This document shows positions 1 through 9,557 of a stretch of 64,000 bases of DNA, piece by piece. Position 1 is the first letter of the stretch. Each line of letters begins with the position of its first letter. The stretch covers positions 62,001 to 126,000 of the forward strand of contig NZ_RSTD01000002.1 in the NCBI RefSeq assembly GCF_004117915.1, read 5' to 3'. A program made the translations under genes and the position numbers. Source of the stretch: Companilactobacillus metriopterae. Its GTDB lineage: Bacteria; Bacillota; Bacilli; Lactobacillales; Lactobacillaceae. Under the pieces are notes generated by a model. The model ran no database searches, had not been told where the DNA came from, and was given only the letters and a program-made list of their open reading frames with translations.

Positions 1-143
1 GTTTCTTTATGCAAAGTGTGCTTTCCACAATGTTTGCAAAACTTTTTAACTTCTAGCCTAGCAGTTCTATCCTTATTCTCAGTAATGGAATAATTTCTAG
101 AGCCGCAGATGCTACATGCTAAAGCTACTTTTCTAAGTGACAT
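1..143 (-). CDS. rpmG: 50S ribosomal protein L33 (3' end cut by window edge)
   Basis: The reading frame starts at the ATG whose first base is 143, with GGAG just upstream, and is open to base 1. It encodes 47 complete residues starting [20 protein letters not shown]33 is a small large-subunit protein of about 49 residues, so only the last codon or two and the stop are missing. Two Cys pairs (CSIC near 10-13, CKHC near 36-39) mark the zinc-binding form. In Bacilli the gene normally sits between a SigH-like sigma factor gene and secE-nusG; the sigma factor gene is indeed upstream, and secE-nusG would lie beyond the window edge. Confidence 0.93.
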   Translation of the reverse strand, partial: MSLRKVALACSICGSRNYSITENKDRTARLEVKKFCKHCGKHTLHKE

Positions 144-180
144 CTTACTCTCCTGTATAGAACTGAAATATATCTTTTAT

Positions 181-209
181 ATTGTAATTCGAATCGGCAA
201 AAAAGTCTA
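181..209 (-). promoter_or_regulatory. Probable rpmG promoter
   Basis: On the minus strand TAGACT and TACAAT are separated by 17 bases, 38 bases upstream of the rpmG ATG and directly after the sigma factor gene. The -35 is imperfect, so this is a moderate call. Confidence 0.4.
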
Positions 210-221
210 TCACAATCTTTA

Positions 222-791
222 TTATTTGTTATCAAATATCATATTTTTCAATTTGATTTGGCATCTATTTATTGCTCGGTGCATCTGATCCTCTGTGCAA
301 CGTGCCTTTTTACAAGCATCTTCAAAGGAAATATCACCTAGAAGATAGTTGAATGAGATCAATTCCACATCACTTAATTTTTCTAATGCTTTTTCAAACT
401 GAGGTGTAAATCCTCTAGATTCTTCATGCGATACTCTGATAACTGGTGACGGAATATTATCTTCTGTCAGCATATCGTAAGATGATGTACCTTGATTAGC
501 CACTCTCTTGTTAGCATTTTCTTTACGAATCATATCAATAATATGGTGCTTAAACTTCAATTTGAAGAAACTACCGAATTTAGAACCGTTGTCACCATTG
601 AAACTAATGCATGTCTGATGACAAACTATAAAGGCCTCTTGGTACCAATCGTCTTTATCAAAACCATTAATATTATAACTCTGATACAAACTCTCGATCA
701 TTGGTTTGTATTTGCAAACCAGTTTTTCTAATGAACCCGAACAATTCCATTTTTTAACTGAATCTATTAAACATAATTCTTCTGTATTCAT
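222..791 (-). CDS. sigH: RNA polymerase sigma factor, SigH/ComX-like
   Basis: A 189-residue sigma-70 family protein of the small alternative type. Residues of about 40-95 resemble region 2 (DKDDWYQEAF followed by FGSFFKLKFKHHIIDMIRKE), the core-binding and -10-recognition part. The C-terminal part (SFEDACKKARCTEDQMHRAINR) looks like a region 4 helix-turn-helix. Gene order rlmB - sigma factor - rpmG is the classic SigH locus of Bacilli; in lactobacilli the orthologue is usually called SigH or ComX and is linked to competence genes. The start has AAGGA five bases upstream. The gene has its own promoter and is separated from rlmB by a strong terminator, so it is probably regulated independently. 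What it controls here is inference. Confidence 0.85.
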   Translation of the reverse strand: MNTEELCLIDSVKKWNCSGSLEKLVCKYKPMIESLYQSYNINGFDKDDWYQEAFIVCHQTCISFNGDNGSKFGSFFKLKFKHHIIDMIRKENANKRVANQGTSSYDMLTEDNIPSPVIRVSHEESRGFTPQFEKALEKLSDVELISFNYLLGDISFEDACKKARCTEDQMHRAINRCQIKLKNMIFDNK

Positions 792-834
792 AAAAGTCCT
801 TCTCTTTTATGAACAACTTATCTAAATTCAATTT

Positions 835-862
835 ATCATAATGAAATTATTATCCCTATCAA
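835..862 (-). promoter_or_regulatory. Promoter of the SigH-like gene
   Basis: TTGATA (857-862) and TATGAT (835-840) on the minus strand are 16 bases apart, between the rlmB terminator and the sigma factor start codon. Confidence 0.6.
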
Positions 863-871
863 AAATCGTAT

Positions 872-912
872 ATATAAAAAGATAGATACTATTTTATAGT
901 ATCTATCTTTGT
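872..912 (-). terminator. Terminator after rlmB
   Basis: A perfect 14-bp inverted repeat (AAAGATAGATACTA and its complement, 878-910) with a five-base loop, followed on the minus strand by a T-rich tract. It ends the gltX/cysS/mrnC/rlmB run. Confidence 0.88.
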
Positions 913-920
913 AAACAGTT

Positions 921-1682
921 TTATGAATTACGTGAGGCAAACGCCTGATACAACAATACTCCTGTTGCTACTGAGGCATTCAAACTTTGAACATGTCCTA
1001 CCATTGGAATACTCAAGGTCTGATCTACCTGTTTCAAAACAAGTGGAGAGATACCCTTACCCTCGTTACCAATGATCAGAGCAATGCCACCCTTCGCATT
1101 CCATTGACGGTAATTATCGCCTTCCATGGCTGTACCAAAAATCCAAATATTTTTCTTTTTCAAATCATTTATTGTGTTGACTAGATTAGTCACTCTGACA
1201 ACCGGAACATGCTCAATAGCTCCTGTTGAGGTTTTTGCTACGACAGATGTTAAACCTGAAGAGCGATGTTTAGGAATGATTACCCCATGGACACCAACCG
1301 CATCAGCTGTACGCAAGATTGATCCTAAATTATGAGGATCTTCTATCTTATCTAGTATCAAAATAAATGGATCTTCTTTTTTGGATTCAGCTATTTTGAA
1401 TATATCGTCTAATTCTGCATATTCATACGCCGCAACATAGGCAGCAATCCCTTGATGAATACCATTATCAGTAATCATGTCCAACTTGTTTTTAGGAACT
1501 TCTTGGACAATTAATTTACTTCTTTTGGCAAGTGCCTTAACTTCATTGATATTGTCACTAGAGAGATCCTTTTGAACCAATACTTTGTTTACACGTTGAC
1601 TTGCTGTAGCTGCTTTTAATAACTCTACAACTGCATGATGTCCGAATATTAATTCTGTTTCATTGGTCTCGTTATTGTTCAT
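921..1682 (-). CDS. rlmB: 23S rRNA (guanosine-2'-O-)-methyltransferase RlmB, SPOUT family
   Basis: A TrmH/SpoU-type methyltransferase of 253 residues that uses S-adenosylmethionine to 2'-O-methylate a guanosine in 23S rRNA. An N-terminal substrate-binding domain (FGHHAVVELL near residue 14) is followed by the knotted catalytic domain with all three motifs: DPHNLGSILRTAD (about 115-127), LIIGNEGKGIS (about 205) and SLNASVATGVLLY (about 235). I chose the ATG at 1682 because AAGGAGGGG lies eight bases upstream; an in-frame ATG at 1700 has no such site. The start lies inside the end of mrnC (11-bp overlap), so the two are probably translationally coupled. This RNase plus methyltransferase pairing is usual in Firmicutes. 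Confidence 0.93.
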   Translation of the reverse strand: MNNNETNETELIFGHHAVVELLKAATASQRVNKVLVQKDLSSDNINEVKALAKRSKLIVQEVPKNKLDMITDNGIHQGIAAYVAAYEYAELDDIFKIAESKKEDPFILILDKIEDPHNLGSILRTADAVGVHGVIIPKHRSSGLTSVVAKTSTGAIEHVPVVRVTNLVNTINDLKKKNIWIFGTAMEGDNYRQWNAKGGIALIIGNEGKGISPLVLKQVDQTLSIPMVGHVQSLNASVATGVLLYQAFASRNS

Positions 1683-2076
1683 CTGTTTCCCCTCCTTCAA
1701 CTTTTTTTATACACCAGTTTGTTAATTCTTTAATACGATCTTTTTGTTCAGTAACATCCAAATACCCATAGACAGCTTCAAAACCCGTAGACATATGATA
1801 AGTTACTACACTTGTGTTTTTTGCTTTTGTATATTTTTTAGAATTGCGACCATTTTTATAAACACGCTCTTCTTCCTCGGTTAAAATACCTTCTTCTAAC
1901 ATCAAGTTTATTAATGATGCTTGAGCTTTAGCCGAAACAAAATGAGTAGCTTTCCTCTGCAAATCATTTACTTTTACAAAATTTTGACTAATTAGATACT
2001 CTCTAATTAAAACTTCGTAAACCGCGTCACCAAGGTATGCAAGAGTTACGCCATTTAACTGTTTAACATTAACCAT
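1672..2076 (-). CDS. mrnC: Mini-ribonuclease III
   Basis: A 134-residue protein with only the catalytic domain of RNase III and no double-stranded RNA-binding domain, which is the hallmark of Mini-III. The signature [18 protein letters not shown] is near residues 11-28 and carries the Asp and Glu expected to bind magnesium. Mini-III matures 23S rRNA ends in Bacilli. The start overlaps the end of cysS by 8 bp and the end overlaps rlmB, consistent with one transcript cysS-mrnC-rlmB. Confidence 0.93.
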   Translation of the reverse strand: MVNVKQLNGVTLAYLGDAVYEVLIREYLISQNFVKVNDLQRKATHFVSAKAQASLINLMLEEGILTEEEERVYKNGRNSKKYTKAKNTSVVTYHMSTGFEAVYGYLDVTEQKDRIKELTNWCIKKVEGGETDEQ

Positions 2077-3472
2077 CTATTCTCCACCGAGTTCCTTGTG
2101 GTGTATCTTCAAGAATTACACCCATATCCTTTAGTTTGTCTCGTAATAAATCACTTGTTGCAAAATCTTTATTTGCACGAGCTTCATCTCTTTGATCTAC
2201 CATTGTCTGAATATCATCTGACAACGATTCTTCAGAATTTAACTTGATTCCAAAAATATTCATCATTTCTTGCATTAAATTCATTAAGTTTTCAATATCT
2301 GTTTTAGAAACTTCTGAGCCATCAAGATAATTATTTGAAATGGATACTAAGTCAAATATTGCTGTCAGAGCATTTTGAACATTAAAATCATCATTCATGG
2401 ATTCCACGAATTTTGTTTTTACATCAAATAATTGTTGATCCAATTTTGCGGCAATGTCTTGAGATTTATCTAATCTAAACTTCAAATTACTGTATGAAGT
2501 CTTGATTTTATCCAAGTTATCACTTGCTTTTTCCAAGTTTGTTTTGGAATATTCCACTGGACGGCGATAATGTGTAGATGATAAGAAGAATCTCAAAACT
2601 TGTGGATCCATCTCCTGAACAAGATCATGAACAGTTACAAAGTTTCCTAATGACTTGCTCATTTTTTCGTTATTTTCAACCGTCACAAAACCATTGTGTA
2701 GCCAATAATTAACAAATTTTTGTCCTGTTAATGCCTCACTTTGAGCAATTTCATTCTCATGATGTGGAAACTCTAAATCTTGTCCGCCACCATGAATATC
2801 AAATGTTTTGCCTAGATATTTAGTAGACATTACTGAACATTCAATATGCCAACCTGGTCTACCATTTCCCCATGGAGATTCCCAACTGACTTCTCCATCT
2901 TTGGCACTTTTCCAAAGAGCAAAATCGATAGGATCTTCCTTCTTAGAAAATTCATCAGAAGAAATATGATCACTGGCACCTTGTTCTAATTCATCAATAT
3001 TTTGATCAGAAAGCTGACCATAATTACTAAATTTTCTAGCACGATAAAAAACATCCCCATCAGAAACGTAGGCGTATTCTTTTTCAATCAATCCTTCAAT
3101 GAAAGAAATAATATCTCCAATGTGCTCTGTCGCGCGTGGATTCATAGTGGCATGATCAACATTTATTGCGTCAATATCTTCATAAAATGCCTTGATGTAT
3201 TTATCAGATAATTCTTGTGTAGTTATACCTTCAGAATTAGCAGCATTAATAATTTTGTCATCAACATCTGTAAAATTAGATACAAAGTTTACATCATAAC
3301 CGATATATTCTAGATATTTTCTGATTGTATCAAAAGAAACTATCGAACGAGCATTTCCAATATGAATATAATTGTAAACTGTTGGTCCACAGACATACAT
3401 ACTGATTTTATTTTCTTCAATACTATGAAATTCTTCTTTTTCACGAGTTAGCGTATTATACATTTTTAGCAT
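2069..3472 (-). CDS. cysS: Cysteinyl-tRNA synthetase
   Basis: A class I aminoacyl-tRNA synthetase of 467 residues that charges tRNA-Cys. The HIGH-type motif is NYIHIGNAR near residues 34-42; the zinc and cysteine-binding residues include Cys28 ([10 protein letters not shown]), WHIECSVMS and the HHENE segment; KMSKS occurs as [11 protein letters not shown]. The start [10 protein letters not shown] matches the family N-terminus. The ribosome-binding site is weak (AGG seven bases upstream) and lies almost on top of the T-tract of the terminator-like hairpin after gltX, so expression probably depends on read-through or an internal promoter. Confidence 0.95.
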   Translation of the reverse strand: MLKMYNTLTREKEEFHSIEENKISMYVCGPTVYNYIHIGNARSIVSFDTIRKYLEYIGYDVNFVSNFTDVDDKIINAANSEGITTQELSDKYIKAFYEDIDAINVDHATMNPRATEHIGDIISFIEGLIEKEYAYVSDGDVFYRARKFSNYGQLSDQNIDELEQGASDHISSDEFSKKEDPIDFALWKSAKDGEVSWESPWGNGRPGWHIECSVMSTKYLGKTFDIHGGGQDLEFPHHENEIAQSEALTGQKFVNYWLHNGFVTVENNEKMSKSLGNFVTVHDLVQEMDPQVLRFFLSSTHYRRPVEYSKTNLEKASDNLDKIKTSYSNLKFRLDKSQDIAAKLDQQLFDVKTKFVESMNDDFNVQNALTAIFDLVSISNNYLDGSEVSKTDIENLMNLMQEMMNIFGIKLNSEESLSDDIQTMVDQRDEARANKDFATSDLLRDKLKDMGVILEDTPQGTRWRIDG

Positions 3473-3483
3473 ATCTTTTACCT

Positions 3484-3522
3484 ATAAAAAAAGGTTTGAG
3501 GCAATTACCTCGAACCTTTTTC
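3484..3522 (-). terminator. Hairpin with T-tract between gltX and cysS
   Basis: Reading leftward, AAAAAGGTTCGAGG pairs with CCTCAAACCTTTTT around a six-base loop, with one C-A mismatch, and runs into seven Ts. It starts next to the gltX stop codon and ends about a dozen bases before the cysS ATG. It may be a partial terminator that lowers cysS relative to gltX. Confidence 0.75.
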
Positions 3523-5019
3523 CTATTTCATTTGTTCAAGAGTCTTTTTAATATTCTTGAGTACTTGTTCTTTTCCAAATAATTCAATAGTTTCTCCAAT
3601 AGCTGGACCATGCATTGTACGTGTAGCAGCTATTCTGGCAGGCATAAATAATTTACGTCCCTTAACACCAACATCTTCTTTAACAGAATTGATAGCTTTC
3701 ATGATTTGAGTAGCAGTGAATCGATCTAACTCTTCTAACTTCTTAGCTAAATCTTCAATCACAGCTTTAGCATCATCATTTTGTAATTCAGCTTGTTCAT
3801 CCTCTGTTAATTGTTCTGGTTGTTCAAAGAAGATATCGGAAAGTTCAACAATCTCTTGTGTGTAAGACATTTGAGGCATGTATAGCTCAACCATATGTCT
3901 AATCCATTGAATTGTTTCATTTGAAGGATTCTTTTCAACACGTCCAGCTTCAATAAGGTTTATTAAAACTAAATCAGTAATTTCACTTACGTCAGCAGTT
4001 TTAACGTATTGATTATTTACCCATTCTAATTTCTTTTGATCGAATTTAGCAGGTGATTTACTCAAACGTTTTTCATCAAATATCTTAATGAATTGTTTCT
4101 TATTGAAAATTTCTTCCTCACCAACTGGTGACCAACCTAGCAATGTAATGAAGTTGAACATTGCTTCTGGTAAGTAGCCTAATGAGCGATATTGTTCAAT
4201 AAATTGAAGTATTGATTCATCACGTTTACTTAATTTTTTACCTGTTTCTGTGTTGATGATAAGTGTCATGTGTCCAAACTGAGGAGCTTCCCAACCAAGA
4301 GCTTCATAAATCATCAATTGTTTTGGTGTATTGGCTACATGATCATCACCACGAAGCACGTGACTGATTTCCATCAAATGATCATCAATTACTACTGCAA
4401 AATTATATGTTGGCATGCCGTCACGTTTTTGGATAACCCAATCTCCTCCGATAGTATCACCATCGATTGAAACCTCACCTTTTACGATGTCATCCCATAC
4501 GTATGTCTTGCCTTCTGGTATGTGAATTCTTACTACAGGTTTGATGCCTGCTTCCTTAGCAGCTGCAATTTTAGCAGCTTTTTCATCTTCAGACATTCCT
4601 GCAAATTCATATTCATAATGTGGCATTTCTCCGCGAGATTCTTGATCTTCACGCATTTGAGCTAATTCTTCTTCAGATAGATATGATTCGTATGCTAGAC
4701 CCTTGTCTAACAACTCTTGAATATATTTCTGGTAGATATCTTTTCTTTCTGATTGACGGTAGGGGCCAAAGTCACCACCCTTATCTGGACCTTCATCCCA
4801 ATCAACGCCAAGCCACTTTAGATTATCTAGTTGACTCTCTTCTCCACCCTCAACATTACGCTTTGTATCTGTATCTTCGATACGAATAACAAATGTTCCT
4901 TTTAGGTGTCTTGCAAACAAGTAGTTAAAAATAGCAGTTCTAGCATTTCCAATATGTAAATGTCCTGTAGGACTTGGAGCATATCTTACTCGAACTTTAT
5001 TATCTGAATTTGATGCCAT
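3523..5019 (-). CDS. gltX: Glutamyl-tRNA synthetase
   Basis: A class I synthetase of 498 residues that charges tRNA-Glu; in Bacilli the non-discriminating enzyme usually also charges tRNA-Gln for later amidation. The N-terminal [19 protein letters not shown] holds the HIGH motif and [10 protein letters not shown] holds the KMSKS loop. The C-terminal helical anticodon-binding half is complete, so the length fits the family. The gene follows radA by about 75 bases, with no T-box visible upstream. A terminator-like hairpin follows directly. Confidence 0.95.
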   Translation of the reverse strand: MASNSDNKVRVRYAPSPTGHLHIGNARTAIFNYLFARHLKGTFVIRIEDTDTKRNVEGGEESQLDNLKWLGVDWDEGPDKGGDFGPYRQSERKDIYQKYIQELLDKGLAYESYLSEEELAQMREDQESRGEMPHYEYEFAGMSEDEKAAKIAAAKEAGIKPVVRIHIPEGKTYVWDDIVKGEVSIDGDTIGGDWVIQKRDGMPTYNFAVVIDDHLMEISHVLRGDDHVANTPKQLMIYEALGWEAPQFGHMTLIINTETGKKLSKRDESILQFIEQYRSLGYLPEAMFNFITLLGWSPVGEEEIFNKKQFIKIFDEKRLSKSPAKFDQKKLEWVNNQYVKTADVSEITDLVLINLIEAGRVEKNPSNETIQWIRHMVELYMPQMSYTQEIVELSDIFFEQPEQLTEDEQAELQNDDAKAVIEDLAKKLEELDRFTATQIMKAINSVKEDVGVKGRKLFMPARIAATRTMHGPAIGETIELFGKEQVLKNIKKTLEQMK

Positions 5020-5094
5020 TATATTTACCCCTTAATATCTTAAATTACAAACAATTACTGTAAATTATACTATTAATCATTAAATTTTATAGGA

Positions 5095-6465
5095 TTAACC
5101 GAAAATTTTATTCATCGCATCTGATATTGTATCAACACCTATAACTTGAATACTATTTTCTGCAGTCCATTTGCCAATATTATTTTTTGGTACAAATATT
5201 CTCTTAAAGCCCAATTTTTCAGCTTCTTGAACTCGTTGTTGGATACGATCTACTCGGCGAATCTCTCCAGTTAAACCAACTTCACCAACAAAACAATCGT
5301 CTGGTTTAATTCCTTGATTCTTGTAGCTGGAAGCAATAGACATAGCCAATGCCAAGTCAATTGCTGGTTCGTCCAATCTCACACCACCGGTTGATTTTAG
5401 ATATGCATCTTGATTTTGAAGCATCAAGTTTCCACGTTTTTCCAGAACTGCCATAATAACTGATACTCGATTATGATCTAATCCTGTTGCAGTTCGTTTA
5501 GCATTTCCAAAAATAGTTGGAGCAATCAAGGATTGAACTTCAACTAAAATAGGTCTAGTACCTTCCATAGAAACAACAACCGCTGAACCATTAGAATCTT
5601 TCAATCGTTCTTCTAAGAATATCTCTGAAGGATTAGATACTTCCTCTAAACCTTCATTTTGCATTTCAAAAATACCTATTTCATTTGTTGAACCAAAACG
5701 ATTTTTGACTGATCTAAGTATTCTGTAACTATGGTGTGTGTCACCTTCAAAATACAAAACAGTATCAACCATATGCTCTAATACTTTAGGACCAGCGATA
5801 GCTCCACCTTTGGTAACGTGACCTACAACAAAAACTGTAATATTTTGTTGTTTAGCAATATTCATCAATTCTGCGGTAACTTCACGAATTTGTGACACTG
5901 ATCCAACAGCTGATGATATTTCTGGTTCGTCCATAGTTTGAACTGAATCAATGATTAGATAATTGGGCTTGATTTCTTCTATTGTATTTCTAATGTAACT
6001 CATGTCAGTTTGAGGATAGATGTATAATTCATCGCCCTCGATACCTAATCTTGTAGCACGCATCTTAATTTGTGATGCACTTTCTTCACCAGATACGTAT
6101 AATACTTTGCCGCCAGTCTTTTGGAGCTGTCCAGATACCTGCATAAGTAGTGTTGATTTTCCAATACCTGGATCTCCACCGATCAATACCAATGAACCTT
6201 GAACCACTCCACCACCTAGAACACGATTAAGCTCAGAGAGCTGTGTCTGTACTCTTGGTTCTTCTTCAAAACTGACATCATGTAGCTTGACAGCTTTTAC
6301 TGATGTGTCACTTGTTCTTCTACTAGGAGTAGCACTAGAATCTACCGGTCTTTCGACCTCTTCAATCATTTGATTCCAAGCTCCACAATTAGGACATCTT
6401 CCCAAATACTTTGGAGAAACATATCCACAATTTTGACAAACAAATTTATTTTTTGCTTTTGCCAT
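5095..6465 (-). CDS. radA: DNA repair protein RadA
   Basis: A 456-residue RecA-like ATPase that promotes branch migration during recombination and, in naturally competent Firmicutes, takes part in transformation. A four-cysteine zinc finger is at residues 10-27 (CQNC and CPNC), Walker [11 protein letters not shown] at 96-105, and the RadA-specific KNRFG motif at 254-258. The C-terminal third resembles the Lon-type S16 peptidase fold that RadA uses as a scaffold. It starts 13 bases after the dUTPase gene, an arrangement common in lactobacilli, so the two are probably cotranscribed. Confidence 0.96.
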   Translation of the reverse strand: MAKAKNKFVCQNCGYVSPKYLGRCPNCGAWNQMIEEVERPVDSSATPSRRTSDTSVKAVKLHDVSFEEEPRVQTQLSELNRVLGGGVVQGSLVLIGGDPGIGKSTLLMQVSGQLQKTGGKVLYVSGEESASQIKMRATRLGIEGDELYIYPQTDMSYIRNTIEEIKPNYLIIDSVQTMDEPEISSAVGSVSQIREVTAELMNIAKQQNITVFVVGHVTKGGAIAGPKVLEHMVDTVLYFEGDTHHSYRILRSVKNRFGSTNEIGIFEMQNEGLEEVSNPSEIFLEERLKDSNGSAVVVSMEGTRPILVEVQSLIAPTIFGNAKRTATGLDHNRVSVIMAVLEKRGNLMLQNQDAYLKSTGGVRLDEPAIDLALAMSIASSYKNQGIKPDDCFVGEVGLTGEIRRVDRIQQRVQEAEKLGFKRIFVPKNNIGKWTAENSIQVIGVDTISDAMNKIFG

Positions 6466-6478
6466 TCATTGATCCTTT

Positions 6479-7036
6479 CTAATTTAAACCGGATGAACCA
6501 AAACCACCAGTTCTATCGTCTCCATCATTTAAATCGTTATCTGTTTTTAAATACTTAATAAAAATACCTTGAGCAATACGTTCACCCTTTTTGATTGTTA
6601 CATCTTTGGGGAAAAAGTTAATCAATTGTACAAAAATTTCACCTTCGTTGGATTCATTATTATAATAATCTGAATCAATCACACCAATACCATTTGGCAA
6701 GGATAGTCCTCTTTTCAACGGGTTACTTGAACGACAAGCTAGAATCAAAACTTCGTCTTCTTGCATATAAGATTTTAGTCCCGTGGGTACTAATACTGGT
6801 TTGATCGATTTTGCCAAATTATCTTCTTGAATTTCCTTTTTGTTTAAAAGAAGTTTGATGACGTTGAACACACCATTTTTCCAAATAGAAGGAACTACCG
6901 TATCTTTAGCACACTCAATATCATAACCAGCAGCATTCTTTGTTTGACGCTTTGGTAAATTTATATTCTGATCTTGAAACTTAGTTACAACTTCAAATCC
7001 ACGTGTCTTAGACAAAGTACTCACCTCTATATTCAT
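6479..7036 (-). CDS. dut: dUTP diphosphatase (trimeric dUTPase family)
   Basis: A 185-residue dUTPase that hydrolyses dUTP to dUMP and pyrophosphate, limiting uracil in DNA and supplying thymidylate synthesis. The five motifs are recognisable in order: AGYDI (36-40), CRSSNPLKRGLSLPNG, GVIDSDYYNNE, KGERIAQGIF and the C-terminal glycine-rich RTGGFGSSG. The protein is longer than a minimal dUTPase because of an insertion after motif 1. It is the first gene of a leftward dut-radA unit and is divergent from the acetyltransferase gene. Confidence 0.9.
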   Translation of the reverse strand: MNIEVSTLSKTRGFEVVTKFQDQNINLPKRQTKNAAGYDIECAKDTVVPSIWKNGVFNVIKLLLNKKEIQEDNLAKSIKPVLVPTGLKSYMQEDEVLILACRSSNPLKRGLSLPNGIGVIDSDYYNNESNEGEIFVQLINFFPKDVTIKKGERIAQGIFIKYLKTDNDLNDGDDRTGGFGSSGLN

Positions 7037-7144
7037 AATATTAAAATAATAGCATATTTAAACAGTTATAAAACTATTACATCCCCTGACTTTATTCTTA
7101 TAATATTGTAATATATTGATATAAATAAAATATGGAGGTATTTC

Positions 7145-7447
7145 ATGGAATTAAAACAAGATGAACTACGATACTTCTTTGAAGATGATGGTGAATTAAT
7201 TGGTGAAATTGACTTTACATATGTCAATGATCATACAATTTCTATCAATCATACCGTTGTAGATCCAGCTTATCGTGGACAAGGATTAGCTATGCAATTA
7301 TTGGATAAAGTTATTCAATTTTCTCGTGAAAATGATTTAAAAATCATTCCTATCTGTCCATTTGCTAAGAGAAAAATAAAAGAAGATCCAGAACTTCATG
7401 ATGTTTTAACACCTGAATATCTTGAAAATTTGGAGAAGGAGAATTAA
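7145..7447 (+). CDS. GNAT-family N-acetyltransferase, YjdJ-like
   Basis: A 100-residue protein of the compact GNAT fold. The acetyl-CoA-binding motif is [19 protein letters not shown] near residues 38-56, followed by a C-terminal Cys-containing strand ([12 protein letters not shown]). This is typical of the short YjdJ/Gtn10-like group, whose substrates are unknown. GGAGG lies six bases before the ATG. The gene is two bases from rpiA, so it is probably cotranscribed with rpiA and pepC, but no pathway link is evident. Confidence 0.85.
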   Translation: MELKQDELRYFFEDDGELIGEIDFTYVNDHTISINHTVVDPAYRGQGLAMQLLDKVIQFSRENDLKIIPICPFAKRKIKEDPELHDVLTPEYLENLEKEN

Positions 7448-7449
7448 TT

Positions 7450-8139
7450 ATGAATCAAGATGAACTAAAGAAAGCAGTTGGTATTAAGTCAGTTGATTTC
7501 ATCGAAAGTGACTCAATCGTCGGACTAGGTACTGGTTCTACTGTTTATTTCATGATTGAAGAACTAGGCCGACGTTATCAAAATGGAGAGATCAAAAATA
7601 TCGTTGGTGTCTCTACTTCTTCCAGATCTTCAAAACAGGCAAAAGAACTAGGTATTCCTATGAAAGACTTGAACGATGTTGATCACATCGACGTAACTAT
7701 CGACGGCGCTGATCAAATTGACAAAAACTTTCAAGGTATCAAAGGTGGCGGTGCCGCTCACTTACTAGAAAAAATGGTTGCTACTAACTCAACAAAAAAC
7801 ATCTGGATTGTTGATAAGTCAAAGATGGCAGATGAACTTGGTAGCTTCCCTCTTCCATTGGAAGTTATCCCATTTGGCTTTGAAAAAACTTTCCAAGATC
7901 TTGATAAAGAAAAACTAAAACCAAAATTTAGATTAGATGATGATGGCAACAAAGTTTTAACTCACAATAAAAACTACATCATAGATTTATATGTCGGTTC
8001 AATTCCACACCCTCATCTATTGGCTGATTGGTTGGATAAACAAGTCGGTATCGTTGCACACGGTCTATTCCTAGACATTGTTAATACTGTAGTAGTTGGT
8101 GAAGATGAAGGTCCTAAAGTAATAAATAATATTAGATAA
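7450..8139 (+). CDS. rpiA: Ribose-5-phosphate isomerase A
   Basis: A 229-residue RpiA that interconverts ribose 5-phosphate and ribulose 5-phosphate in the pentose phosphate or phosphoketolase pathway. Diagnostic segments are the phosphate-binding [15 protein letters not shown] near residue 25, [11 protein letters not shown] with the catalytic acidic residues, and [12 protein letters not shown] with the catalytic lysine. Length is normal. It sits between the acetyltransferase gene and pepC, with gaps of 2 and 10 bases, suggesting one transcript that ends at the hairpin after pepC. Confidence 0.96.
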   Translation: MNQDELKKAVGIKSVDFIESDSIVGLGTGSTVYFMIEELGRRYQNGEIKNIVGVSTSSRSSKQAKELGIPMKDLNDVDHIDVTIDGADQIDKNFQGIKGGGAAHLLEKMVATNSTKNIWIVDKSKMADELGSFPLPLEVIPFGFEKTFQDLDKEKLKPKFRLDDDGNKVLTHNKNYIIDLYVGSIPHPHLLADWLDKQVGIVAHGLFLDIVNTVVVGEDEGPKVINNIR

Positions 8140-8149
8140 GGAGTCTACT

Positions 8150-9493
8150 ATGACAAAAGAAATAACAAATCAAGAATTAGCTCAATTTGAACAAAATTTT
8201 AAAGATACACCTGCATCAAGTGCAATCAAAAATGCTATTGCTACAAATGGTTTGTATAACGCTAGTAGAACAATGAATTCTCAAGTGGAAATGGATCAAA
8301 CATTTTCAGTAGAAATTGAGACTGGTAAAGTTGCTGATCAAAAACAATCTGGTCTATGCTGGGTCTTTGCAGCACTGAATACAATGAGACACCCACTCCA
8401 AGATAAATTCAAAATAAAAGGTTTTGAATTATCACAAGGATATATGATGTTCTGGGATAAATTAGAAAAATCTAACTACTTCCTAGAAAATGCTATCAAT
8501 ACAGCCGCCCTACCTACTGGAGATCGTAAAGTAGACTTCCTAATGGCTACACCTCAACAAGATGGCGGCCAATGGGATATGATCATGGCACTTGTACAAA
8601 AATATGGTGTTGTTCCTAAGAGCGTGATGCCTGACACATTCAGTCGTACACAATCTGCACAATTAAACAAAGTTCTTAACGCAAAATTACGTAAAGATGC
8701 TATAGTACTTCGTGATTTAGTTGATCAAAACAAATCAGATGACGATATTCAACGTATTAAAAATGAAATGCTTAGTGAAATTTACAAGATTCTTGTTTAT
8801 TCAGTTGGTGTTCCACCTACAAAATTTGATTGGTCATATCGTGACGATGATAAAAATTTCCACAAAGAAACTCAAATTACACCAAAAGAATTCTTTGATA
8901 AATATATCGGCTGGGATTTAGAAAACTATATCTCAACAATCAATGCTCCTACAAAAGACAAACCCTACAATGAAGTTTATACAGTTGAAATGTTAGGAAA
9001 TGTTGTTGGCGGTCGCGAAGTTCGCCACTTGAACCTTGAAATTGAAGACTTCAAATCACTTGCAGTTAAACAATTACAAGCCGGCGAAGGTGTATGGTTT
9101 GGTAGTGATGTTGGACAAAGCTCAAACTCTAAACTAGGTATCATGGATACAAAACTTTATGATCTATCTGGTTTACTAGCTACTGATCTAACATTAACTA
9201 AGGCAGAAAGATTAGATTACATCGACAGTATGATGACACATGCTATGGTTATCACAGGTGTTGATCTAGATGACAATGGCAAACCTCTAAAATGGAAAGT
9301 TGAAAATTCATGGGGTGAAAAAGTTGGTTCTAAAGGATACTTTGTAATGAGTGATGAATGGTTTGACGAATTCGTTTATCAATTAGTTATCAGTAAAAAA
9401 TACCTAACTGATACTCAAAAAGAAATCTTTGAAAATGGAGCAAAAAATCCTAAAGTTTTAGCTCCTTGGGATCCAATGGGTGCTTTAGCCTAA
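8150..9493 (+). CDS. pepC: Aminopeptidase C (bleomycin hydrolase family, C1B)
   Basis: A 447-residue cytoplasmic cysteine aminopeptidase that removes N-terminal residues from peptides, part of the peptide-utilisation set of lactic acid bacteria. The catalytic triad is visible: Cys70 in QKQSGLCWVFAA, His364 in MMTHAMVITGVD and Asn386 in WKVENSWG. The C-terminal tail, which plugs the active site and sets aminopeptidase specificity in this family, is present (APWDPMGALA). GGAG precedes the start by seven bases. It is the last gene of the rightward unit and is followed by a strong terminator. Confidence 0.96.
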   Translation: MTKEITNQELAQFEQNFKDTPASSAIKNAIATNGLYNASRTMNSQVEMDQTFSVEIETGKVADQKQSGLCWVFAALNTMRHPLQDKFKIKGFELSQGYMMFWDKLEKSNYFLENAINTAALPTGDRKVDFLMATPQQDGGQWDMIMALVQKYGVVPKSVMPDTFSRTQSAQLNKVLNAKLRKDAIVLRDLVDQNKSDDDIQRIKNEMLSEIYKILVYSVGVPPTKFDWSYRDDDKNFHKETQITPKEFFDKYIGWDLENYISTINAPTKDKPYNEVYTVEMLGNVVGGREVRHLNLEIEDFKSLAVKQLQAGEGVWFGSDVGQSSNSKLGIMDTKLYDLSGLLATDLTLTKAERLDYIDSMMTHAMVITGVDLDDNGKPLKWKVENSWGEKVGSKGYFVMSDEWFDEFVYQLVISKKYLTDTQKEIFENGAKNPKVLAPWDPMGALA

Positions 9494-9500
9494 TAAATAT

Positions 9501-9532
9501 AAAAGCATTTCACTTAGTGGAATGCTTTTTTA
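9501..9532 (+). terminator. Terminator after pepC
   Basis: A 12-bp stem (AAAGCATTTCAC with GTGGAATGCTTT, one wobble pair) with a three-base loop and a run of Ts. Confidence 0.88.
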
Positions 9533-9557
9533 GTAGACAATATCAAAGGAGTTCATT

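Noticed and set aside
5020-5094. T-box leader before gltX
   Set aside because: The gap is too short and lacks T-box features.
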